A model generated the notes under the pieces. It ran no database searches, was not told the origin of the DNA, and saw only the letters and a list, made by a program, of their open reading frames with translations. A DNA stretch of 64,000 nt from JAPLST01 sp964397565 (GTDB lineage: Bacteria; Auribacterota; UBA3054; JAPLST01), in assembly GCA_964397565.1 (NCBI GenBank), contig CAYNJC010000004.1:62001-126000 (forward strand), written 5' to 3'. The translations under genes were made by a program, and so were the position numbers. Shown here one piece after another: positions 27,491-35,600 of the stretch (positions within the stretch are counted from its first letter, which is position 1; the number at the start of each line of letters is the position of its first letter).

Positions 27491-28303
27491 TCAGGGCAGC
27501 CACGCCACAATCCGGCACATCGCCGATTCCAGCTCCATGCCCTTCAGCGGGAAGCAGCCGATCCACACCCGCTTGTTGTTGAGCTGGTCAATGTCGCCGC
27601 CGACGTTCTCGGCATGCACCAGTTTTTTCGGGAACAACTTTAAGTGCATGACTTGATAATAGGTCTCCAGTGGGAACAGTTCGTCCCACGCCTTGCCGTA
27701 CACGCGCTTGAGTTTCGCCTCCGCCTCGACAAACGACTTTGGATGCCAATTGCGGATGATCGTGTTCATCGGATGATCGGCACTGCCGCAATCCACACCA
27801 ATCCATTTGAACTGCATCTTCAAACACCACTCGTGGAATTTCGGGCCGGGGCCCGGATGTTTCACGAAATAGCGCACCTCATCCGAGCCCTTTTCATACC
27901 ACGCATAGCGATGATAGCCGGTGTTGATTATCAAAATGTCGTGCTTCTTAATCTCGGCGCGTTTCATCAGCAGCGCGGGCTCGTACAAGTCATAGTCGCC
28001 CAAATCCTTCGAGAGATCCACGACCACGCCCTGCCCGACCCACTCGCGCATGGGCACCTGCCCGATCGAGCGGCCGCTGGCGTGAAAATGAATCTCACCA
28101 TCCATGTGCGTGCCGACGTGATTGCTGGTCGTGATGATCTGGCCGTTGGCGCCCTGGCCCATGTGCGCGCCGGCAATGCGCTTGAAATATTGAATACCGA
28201 GCGGCATGTAGCTCGGCCACGGCGGCGTGTGAATGCTGAGCGGCTGGGTCAAATCATACATTTTGACCGTGTCCATCAATTTCAGAAAATCGTTGGGTTT
28301 CAT
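27491..28303 (-). CDS. Cyclase-family metal-dependent hydrolase
   Basis: The 270-residue protein carries the family metal motif HxGTHxD as HVGTHMD at residues 62-68, with a second histidine cluster at 72-74 (IHFH). The family includes kynurenine formamidase and isatin hydrolase, which cleave amide bonds, in the second case a cyclic alpha-keto-amide. The protein is cytosolic, with no signal peptide. The gene lies between the CoA-transferase genes and the molybdenum hydroxylase, so ring opening of the oxidised product is the likely job (inference). A small CoA-independent dehydratase role is an alternative. Confidence 0.9.
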   Translation of the reverse strand: MKPNDFLKLMDTVKMYDLTQPLSIHTPPWPSYMPLGIQYFKRIAGAHMGQGANGQIITTSNHVGTHMDGEIHFHASGRSIGQVPMREWVGQGVVVDLSKDLGDYDLYEPALLMKRAEIKKHDILIINTGYHRYAWYEKGSDEVRYFVKHPGPGPKFHEWCLKMQFKWIGVDCGSADHPMNTIIRNWHPKSFVEAEAKLKRVYGKAWDELFPLETYYQVMHLKLFPKKLVHAENVGGDIDQLNNKRVWIGCFPLKGMELESAMCRIVAWLP

Positions 28304-28343
28304 GGCAGCTCCTGTGCTAGGTTATACTGTTCCAATCGACATG

Positions 28344-28499
28344 TTACTAATGAGTGCGCTTGCTTGTTGGCATTCCAATTGTGGCCGCGGGCGCCTGCTT
28401 GGAGTCCCGCCAACGGCGCGGATGACCGCGGCTGCAAAAGCCGCCCTCGCCGCGGGCGGCTACAAGGATACTGCAAAGTAGAACGCGCACTCATTAGTA
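28344..28499. repeat. Repeat A, copy 3 (156 bp, carries repeat B)
   Basis: Ends TACTAATGAGTGCGC and GCGCACTCATTAGTA are perfect 15-base inverted repeats. The core is in the opposite orientation to copies 1, 2 and 4 and is longer because a repeat-B unit (GGAGTCCCGCCAACGGCGCG, 28410-28429) lies inside it. It sits between the cyclase gene and the CoA-transferase B gene and may separate two transcripts. Confidence 0.9.
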
Positions 28500-28514
28500 T
28501 GTCGTTTGTGGTCA

Positions 28515-29180
28515 TCAAAAGGTGGCGATGGTCGGCGCAAGGGTCAGGTGCGCTTCGGTGTTTTTGATCACGTCGTCAACGGTCGTGTCGGCGGCGATTT
28601 CTTCGAGGACCAGGCCGTCGGGCGTGACGCGAATGAAAGCCATGTCAGTCACGATCAGGTCCACTTCACGCTGGGCGGTCAACGGCAATCGACACTGTTT
28701 CAGGATTTTCGGCTCGCCATATTTGTTGACATGCTCCATCGCGATGATAACCGTGCGTGCGCCGACGACCAGGTCCATCGCGCCGCCCATGCCGGCCACC
28801 ATTTTGCCGGGGATCAGATAATTGGCGAGATTGCCGGCTTCGTCTACTTCGAGCCCGCCGAGCACGGTCACATCGAGATGCCCGCCGCGAATGATCGAGA
28901 ACGACATGGCCGAGTCGAAGAAGCAGCCACCCGCCAGGATGCTGACGGGAAAGCCGCCGGCGTTGACAATGTCCCAATCCTCAGCGCCCTTCGCGGGCGT
29001 CGGCCCCAAGCCGGTGAAACCATTTTCCGAATGCAGCAGAATGGTCTTGTCCTTGGGCATGTAATTCGCCACCAAGGTCGGCAGGCCGACGCCGAGATTG
29101 ACCAGCGCATTATCAGGCAGTTCGCGCACAATGCGTTTTGCAATCCGCTCGCGCTTAAGGTCTTTGTTGTCGTCACTCAT
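28515..29180 (-). CDS. 3-oxoacid CoA-transferase, subunit B
   Basis: The 221-residue protein matches the beta subunit of family-I CoA-transferases (ScoB/AtoA). It has NLGVGLPTLVANY near the N-terminus, the catalytic glutamate E52 in HSENGFTGLGP, and GGHLDVTVLGGLEVDEAGNLANY. It transfers CoA from a donor thioester to an acid, through a glutamyl-CoA intermediate. The ATG at 29180 lies inside the end of subunit A, an 8-base overlap. Known members use acetoacetate, succinate, acetate, butyrate or 3-oxoadipate; the substrate here is not determinable. Confidence 0.93.
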   Translation of the reverse strand: MSDDNKDLKRERIAKRIVRELPDNALVNLGVGLPTLVANYMPKDKTILLHSENGFTGLGPTPAKGAEDWDIVNAGGFPVSILAGGCFFDSAMSFSIIRGGHLDVTVLGGLEVDEAGNLANYLIPGKMVAGMGGAMDLVVGARTVIIAMEHVNKYGEPKILKQCRLPLTAQREVDLIVTDMAFIRVTPDGLVLEEIAADTTVDDVIKNTEAHLTLAPTIATF

Positions 29181-29832
29181 GGCCGTTGCTCCATGCAATC
29201 GTGGTGACAAACACGCCGGGCACGCTGACCCGTTCGGGATCCAGCGCGCCGGGGTCCACCAATTCGTCTGTTTCAACAATCGTGTGGTGCGCCGCCATTG
29301 CCATGACCACATTGAAATTTTTGGTGGACTTGGCAATGAAGGCGTTGCCCATCCGGTCGCAAATGTGGGCCTTGACGAAGCTGAAATCCGCGCGCAGCGG
29401 CGGTTCCACCAGATATTGTTTGCCGTCCATCGTGATGATTTGTTTGTCGCGCTCGACCTCTGTGCCGATCCCGGTCGGCGTCAAGATCCCGCCCAACCCC
29501 GCGCCGCCACAGCGAATGCGTTCCGCCAATGTGCCTTGCGGGACCAGTTCGACCAGTAGTTCACCGCTATGCATTTTCCGGCCCACCTCGGGATTGGGCC
29601 CAAGATAGGACGCGATCAGCTTGCGAATGCGACCGGCGCCGACAAGTTTGCCAATGCCTTTGTCCGGATAGCCGGCATCGTTCGAAATTATGGTCAATTC
29701 CTTGGTGCCTTGCTCGAGCAGTGCATCGATCAGCCGCAGTGCCATGCCGCAGCAGACAAAGCCGCCGATCATGATGCTGGCGCCGTCGGGTATCTGCACG
29801 ACCGCCTCGTGCACAGTGCGAATTTGTTTCAT
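29173..29832 (-). CDS. 3-oxoacid CoA-transferase, subunit A
   Basis: The 219-residue protein is the alpha subunit partner: DGASIMIGGFVCCGMALRLI (usual GGFGLCG form, here with two cysteines), LTIISNDAGYPDKGIGKL, and the ELVPQGTLAERIRCGGAGLGG block that binds CoA. It overlaps subunit B by 8 bases. Upstream (29833-30081) is a 249-base spacer with no credible gene, holding a palindromic GGCATGGAAGCCCCTCC-type segment. The pair sits inside the N-heterocycle locus and may activate or recycle an acid product. Confidence 0.93.
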   Translation of the reverse strand: MKQIRTVHEAVVQIPDGASIMIGGFVCCGMALRLIDALLEQGTKELTIISNDAGYPDKGIGKLVGAGRIRKLIASYLGPNPEVGRKMHSGELLVELVPQGTLAERIRCGGAGLGGILTPTGIGTEVERDKQIITMDGKQYLVEPPLRADFSFVKAHICDRMGNAFIAKSTKNFNVVMAMAAHHTIVETDELVDPGALDPERVSVPGVFVTTIAWSNGHE

Positions 29833-30081
29833 GCCTTCCTCATTGGTATGCCATGCGTTGGTTGGCTAATGTGGGAGGGGCTTCCATGCCCCGAGCATAC
29901 TGAAGACAAAAACTGGCAGCATCGCGGCACGGAGGCCGTTCCCACTTAGGCAAAGCAGCCAAGCCAGATGGCTGCGCCGCCACAAGGCGGGACACACTGG
30001 CCAGCTTCCACATTGCAACGCTGTTCTGCCGTTCCCCTTTGGAAAAGGAGGTTGGGGGATTTTTCTGTGCTGCGGTCTTCA

Positions 30082-31554
30082 TCATCTCAAATCCCTCTTG
30101 CCCTTCCTGCCACCGACGCACTGACGTACTGGACACCGACGCACCGCTGCAGCCGGCAGCAGCGCGGCCAGGCCGGCCACGGCCTTGACAAAAGGTTCCG
30201 CCGGCGCACTCAAGACGCCCGCGCCGACCTGTCCGATGCCCGGCTCTTTGTGGGCGACGCCGGTGTCAATAAATGGCAGAATGCCTTGCTCAACCACCTT
30301 GATGGCGTCAATGCCGGTTGGTGTGCCGCGAAAATCCAGAGACGGAATCTGATAGCCCTTGTTTTCCGCCGCGGTGATCTCATACATTTGCAGCGTGTAA
30401 TTGAGCGCATCGCCGGCACGCCCGCCGACAAACTGGACAATCGCCGGCGCGGCCGCAATGGCAAAGCCGCCCAGTCCGTTGGTCTCTGTGATGGCACTGT
30501 CGCCGATGTCCGGATTTGCATCGGCCTTGCTGTAGCCCGGGAAGAAGAGCGCGTCCGGCACCGGCGCCGGCCCGGTGAACCACGCGTCACCGGTGCCCGC
30601 CAGTTGCACGCCGAAATCGGTGCCGTTGCGCGCCATGACCACGGCAATGCTGCTGCCCGCAATATTGCGCGCGGCATCCAGCGTCACCTTGCTCGCCGCC
30701 ATCGACAAATTCAGGAAAAAATGATCGTTGCCATTGATGAACTCGAGCGCCTTGGCCGCCATTTCCGTGTCGGTGCAGGTGCGCACGATGGCCGGCGCAA
30801 TGGCGCGATAGAAGAGCGACGTGCCCGCCCGATTGCGATTGTGCAGCTCGTCGCCCATGTGCAATGCTTGCGCGATGATCGCCTTGATGTCGATCCGCGT
30901 CAACTGCGCCAGCGCGTCGCGCAGCACCGGATACAGTCCCGTTTCCATCCAGCGCAGCCGCTGTAGCACATCCGCGCCGTACGCGCCGTAGCGCAGGACT
31001 TTGCCAAGCCCTTCATTCAAGGTGGCAAACGCCAAATTGCCGTACGCTTCATTTTTTAGAATAAAGACGGGCATCGAGGCCGAAACAATGCCGGCCATCG
31101 GCCCGACCGTCTGGTGCGCGTGGCACGGCGCAAAGTCAACGGCGCCGGACGCGGCCACGGCACTTGCCTCCTCGGGCGACTGTGCCAAGCCTTCGTACAA
31201 CAGCGCGCCCATGACCGCGCCGCGCATCGGCCCGCACATGCGTTCCCACGTGACCGGCGGGCCGGCATGCAGAATCAGATTCTTGCGCATGCCGGGAATG
31301 ACGTCGAGCGCGCGGCCAAGGCCGGTCAGCACGGGCGTGCCGTTGAGGATAATCTCGACTGCCGTGGCGTTGGCGGCGGCGATCACTTGCTGATTGGCAT
31401 GCAAGCGTGCGCGCACGGCCGGCGTCATGTCCAGCGGCGGTTTCCACTCGACCTGCACGGCCGGCGCGCCGACCTGGTCAAACGTGTCCTTGAAGGAAGC
31501 CAGACCGATGTTGACGATCTTCAGATCCTGATTTAGCAGTGTGGCGTTGGTCAT
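30082..31554 (-). CDS. allG: DUF1116 protein (AllG/YlbE-like), oxamate carbamoyltransferase component
   Basis: The 490-residue protein fits DUF1116: the start region LLNQDLKIVNIGLASF, then AGPPVTWERMCGPMRGA, DFAPCHAHQTVGPMAGI, and GLGGFAIAAAPAIVQFVGG. In Escherichia coli the YlbE (AllG), YlbF (AllH) and FdrA (AllF) proteins together were reported as oxamate carbamoyltransferase, which splits oxalurate into oxamate and carbamoyl phosphate. The other two components are at 41895-44383, about 10 kb upstream. I use the ATG at 31554; a TTG three codons earlier is possible. The last ~20 residues (RRCPVRQCVGGRKGKRDLR) look repeat-derived. Confidence 0.88.
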   Translation of the reverse strand: MTNATLLNQDLKIVNIGLASFKDTFDQVGAPAVQVEWKPPLDMTPAVRARLHANQQVIAAANATAVEIILNGTPVLTGLGRALDVIPGMRKNLILHAGPPVTWERMCGPMRGAVMGALLYEGLAQSPEEASAVAASGAVDFAPCHAHQTVGPMAGIVSASMPVFILKNEAYGNLAFATLNEGLGKVLRYGAYGADVLQRLRWMETGLYPVLRDALAQLTRIDIKAIIAQALHMGDELHNRNRAGTSLFYRAIAPAIVRTCTDTEMAAKALEFINGNDHFFLNLSMAASKVTLDAARNIAGSSIAVVMARNGTDFGVQLAGTGDAWFTGPAPVPDALFFPGYSKADANPDIGDSAITETNGLGGFAIAAAPAIVQFVGGRAGDALNYTLQMYEITAAENKGYQIPSLDFRGTPTGIDAIKVVEQGILPFIDTGVAHKEPGIGQVGAGVLSAPAEPFVKAVAGLAALLPAAAVRRCPVRQCVGGRKGKRDLR

Positions 31555-31583
31555 CAGTGGCAAAGTCGTTAGGATGTGAATCT

Positions 31584-31592
31584 ATTATAGCA
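31584..31592 (-). promoter_or_regulatory. Extended -10 promoter upstream of the DUF1116 gene
   Basis: Read on the minus strand, TGC is followed by a consensus TATAAT, about 30 bases before the DUF1116 start; no -35 of quality is seen at 17 bases. This promoter could give the DUF1116 gene its own transcription after separation from the FdrA operon. Confidence 0.5.
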
Positions 31593-31635
31593 GAACCGCC
31601 GCCCAAGCGTTATTTCTTGACAGAATCAATCAGAT

Positions 31636-31840
31636 GGCGCAGATGCACACCGATGAGCAATGGAGGGCCACGCTCCGTCGTGGCTGCGCAGGCGCACGCC
31701 GATGAGCAATAGAGGGCCACGCTCCGTCGTGGCCGCGCAGACACATACCGACGAGCAATGGAGGGCCACGCTCCGTCGTGGCCGCGCAGACACATACCGA
31801 CGAGCAATGGAGGGCCACGCTCCGTCGTGGCCGCGCAGCG
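31636..31840. repeat. 49-bp tandem repeat, four copies
   Basis: Units begin with GAGCAATGGAGGGCCACGCT at 31655, 31704, 31753 and 31802, exactly 49 bases apart. Each contains the 7-base inverted repeat GGCCACG / CGTGGCC with a 6-base loop. Units 3 and 4 are nearly identical; units 1 and 2 differ at several bases. Frames through it are open on several strands but encode only repeat peptides. The following 271 bases (31841-32111) hold no gene. Confidence 0.95.
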
Positions 31841-32111
31841 ATTGTAACCGCCAAGACGCCAAGGAGCGGCTGGATACTTGATGCTCGATCCGCATCGCAT
31901 ACGCCTACATAGCATGCGATCAATACATCCACACCATAAATTCGTTGGCTGCCAACGAATTTCCTTAAGTGCAAAAACCGCGCCAGGCACCTACTCCATG
32001 GAGTCTGAGACACCATCCGCGTCCGCAGCCGCTACGCGGCCTTGGCGTCGCGTCACCGATTCTACGATTGCGACCGCGCCGCCCGGCGCAAATGCTGGAT
32101 GGCAACAGGCA

Positions 32112-32627
32112 CTACTTGAACTTTGAATACTTCAATTGATACACCGGATCATCCCCTTCTGTGGCAGTGTTTACCAACGTAAAAATGCCCTTTTTGTCTT
32201 TGTGTAGTTGCCATGCCAAGCGAGCTGTATTCGCCCCTTCTGCATCCAACCAGCCACCGAGCGTCGCAAGCGAGATAAGTTCCATGCCTTTCACATCAAC
32301 AACCACAATGGAGCTTGGATCGCTGCCATGCATGTACGTTAGTTGCTTGCCGTCGCAGGATCTTATAGCGATTGCCGCATAATCCCCGTTGAACTCTTTC
32401 CGATAGATTGTCCGTTGCTTCTTATCAATCCAAAGAATCGTGAGTCCTGTGATGTCATTTGTGGATATGTAGAGCAACGCACAGCCACCTTTACCATCCG
32501 CGACAATCTGCGCACGTTCGTCATTTCCCATGTCCGTCAGAGTGATGTGCCATTGTTCAGTAACAGCAGCCACAAGGGTTGCAAAACCCAAGGTAAATAC
32601 TGCAATCATTGCATGTTTTGAATTCAT
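32112..32627 (-). CDS. Small secreted protein of the DGKGG family
   Basis: The 171-residue protein has a signal peptide (MIAVFTLGFATLVAA) and a single domain almost identical in plan to the last ~150 residues of the next gene upstream. Shared segments include ERAQIVADGKGGCALLY, DKKQRTIY, RSCDGKQLTYMHGSDPSS and a WQ...DKKGIF stretch. It lies 42 bases downstream of the giant protein's gene on the same strand. It looks like a detached duplicate of that protein's C-terminal domain. The DNA here is AT-richer than the flanking catabolic genes. Function unknown. Confidence 0.78.
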   Translation of the reverse strand: MNSKHAMIAVFTLGFATLVAAVTEQWHITLTDMGNDERAQIVADGKGGCALLYISTNDITGLTILWIDKKQRTIYRKEFNGDYAAIAIRSCDGKQLTYMHGSDPSSIVVVDVKGMELISLATLGGWLDAEGANTARLAWQLHKDKKGIFTLVNTATEGDDPVYQLKYSKFK

Positions 32628-32668
32628 AATCTGTGTTCCTTCGGTTGGTTCAATATATTTCAGCAGAT

Positions 32669-35600
32669 TTACTTAAACGTCGAATAAGTCAGTTTGTAAA
32701 CAGGATCCTCTCCTTCTTCGGTATTGGCAACATTCACTATTGCAAATACCCCCTTCTTGTCTCTCGGCACCTGCCATTGCACTCGTGCTTTGTTAGCGCC
32801 TTCCGTGTCAACCCAGCCGCCAAGCGTCTGCAGTGCGCCAAGTTCTCTGCCTTTGTTATCAATAACTACCGTACTGCTTGGATCACTGCCATGCATGTAA
32901 GTTAGTTGCTTGCCATCGCAAGATCTAATCGCAATTGCCTGAAACATGTCAAAGTATTTGACATAGATTGTTCGCTGCTTTTTATCAACCCACAGGACCT
33001 TCCATCCATTTGTAGAGTCGTACAACAACGCACAGCCGCCTTTGCCATCCGCGACAATCTGCGCGCGCTCAGTACTTCCCATATCAAGCAAATCAAGATT
33101 CCAACGTCCTAACTGGTTGGATTTGCCCGTTTCAAACCATGTAGAGTCTGAATAGGCACTCCATGCACCACGAGCATCCTTGTAACGCACCCGCCAGTAA
33201 TAGCGTGTTTCATGCGCCAATGCTCCCGCTGCAACAGATATTGATGTTTGCGCCAGATTGTCACCACTGTCCCAACTCAAAGAATTGAATCCTACCGCCA
33301 TACTCACCTGCCATTGGCTCCCTGTTTGCGTATCGCCATCCGGATCGGAAAATGCCGACGCCGCCAGCTCAGGTGTCAGCGACTGAATCGTTGCGTGGTT
33401 TATTGGTTGTCCATTGGTCGGTGTAGCCGGAACACGATTTGTCGGTTGCGCGCCAGCATAGCCAGTATCACTGACGCTGTAGTCGCTCCAGCCCCCAGAC
33501 CAGCCAGAACGAACCCAGTAATAGTATACTTGTCCAAGTGTCACAACGGTATCTTCACAGGTGTTGCCAGCAAGTTCACCGGATATGTTCACAGCAGCAT
33601 TGGTTGAAGCTGAATCGCTACGATAGACCATGTATTTTGTTGCGCCATACATGTTGTTCCATGTGATCCGCACCTTGTCTGAATATGTTCCATCAGATGC
33701 ACTTACCCCTGTAGGGGCAGCAACCTGCCTATAGCCTATGGCACTGGCGCTAAAGTCACTCCATGCAATCGCGCTGCCGGCTTTAACCCAGTAATAGTAA
33801 GTCTGCAGGTGCGTCCCGCTTGTGTCATCAAAGAAAGTTTCAGTAACGTCACCTGAAATCGGCGTGGCCGATGCGCTGTCATTGGCTGTGTTTCGATACA
33901 CCATGTACCGCGTCGCGCCAAGTGCGGCAGTCCATGTGATGCGCACTTTGTCACTGTGCGTGCCGTCTGTCGCGGAAACGGCTGTTGGTACACTGAGTTT
34001 GTAGCCAGTATCCGAAGTACTAAATGCACTCCATGTTGCTTCCGAACCCGACTTCACCCAGTAGTAATACTGTTGTGCCGGGCTGGCTGATGTATCGTCA
34101 AATGCCGTGCTGGTTATTTCGCCCGAAATATCGGCAGCGCCGGCACTGCTGTCCACACTATTACGATAGACCTTGTACTTTGTTGCACCAGAGCTGGCAT
34201 TCCACGTGACCGCCACTCGATCTGGATACACACCATCGCTGGCCGTGACGCCTGCCGGCACTGTCAATCCGCAGTAACCGGTGTCCATACTGCTGAAGTC
34301 AGTCCAACCACTGGCGTTTCCCGCCTTGACCCAGTAATAGTATGGTATGCCAGGGCTTGCAGATGTATCATTGAAAGAAGTGACGCTAAGCTCGCCCGAC
34401 ACATCCGTTGCTCCAATCGAATTATCACTAGTATTGCGATAAACGCGATATTTTGTTGCACCCGTGCTTGCGGCCCATGTGACGACGACGTGATCTGTGT
34501 AGGTACCGTCTGTAGCTGTAACACTTGCTGGTGCCATGAGTCTATATCCGGCATCTGACGTACCAAATGCACTCCAATATACACCATTGCCCGATTTCAC
34601 CCAATAGTAGTATTGCTGACCCGAGCTTGCTGTGGTGTCATCAAATGCCGTGCCGCTTATTTCACCCGAAATGTCGACAGCGTCGGCACTGCTGTCCACA
34701 CCATTACGATAGACCTTGTACTTTGTTGCACCTGCGCTGGCATTCCACATGACCGCCACTCGATCTGCATAAAGACCGTCGCTGGCCGTGACGCCCGCAG
34801 GCGCTGTCATTGCGCGGTAACCGATGTCCATTATGCTGAAGTCAGTCCAACCACTGGCGTTACCCGCCTTAATCCAGTAGTAGTAGGTTACGCCAGGAGT
34901 TGCAGATGTGTCATTGAATGATGTGCCGGTGATCTCGCTCGATACATCACTTGCGCCACTTGAAGCATTACTCGTATTGCGGTACACACGGTACTTCGTT
35001 GCATAAGCGCTTGCGCCCCATGTGACGAGGACGCGATCTGTGTAGGTACCGTCTGTCGCTGTAACGCTTGCTGGTGCCATGAGTCTATATCCGGCATCTG
35101 ACGCACCAAATGCGCTCCAATAAACACCATTGCCCGATTTCACCCAATAGTAGTATTGCTGACCCGAGCTTGCTGTGGTGTCATCAAATGCCGCGCCGCT
35201 TATTTCGCCCGAAATGTCAGCAGCGCCAGTGCTATTGTTGACCGTGTTTCGATACACCACATATTTTGTTGCACCAGAGCTGGCACTCCATGTCACCGCC
35301 ACACGATCTGCATACAGACCGTCGCTAGCCGTGACGCCCGCCGGCGCTGTCAATGCGCGGTAACCAGTGTCCGTTATGCTAAAACCGCTCCAATCACTGC
35401 CGTTCCCTGCTTTCAGCCAGTAGTAGTAGGTTATGCCAGGAGTTGCAGTGGAGTCATTGAACGAAGAGCCGGTGATCTCACCCGATACATCAATTGCTGT
35501 ACTCGAAGTATCGCTCGTATTGCGGTATACGCGATACTTCGTCGCGCCCGTGGTTGCGCCCCATGTGACGATGACGCGATCTGTGTAGGTACCGTCTGTT

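Noticed and set aside
29840..30136. 98-codon minus-strand frame upstream of the CoA-transferase genes
   Set aside because: It overlaps the end of DUF1116 and consists of palindromic intergenic sequence; there is no ribosome site or family match.
31636..31840. CRISPR array
   Set aside because: Units are contiguous with no unique spacers, and no cas gene is near.
31610..32016. Several minus-strand frames with RGHDGAWPS or RPRRSVAL peptides, and a + strand frame in the same place
   Set aside because: The peptides are just translations of the 49-bp tandem repeat in different frames.
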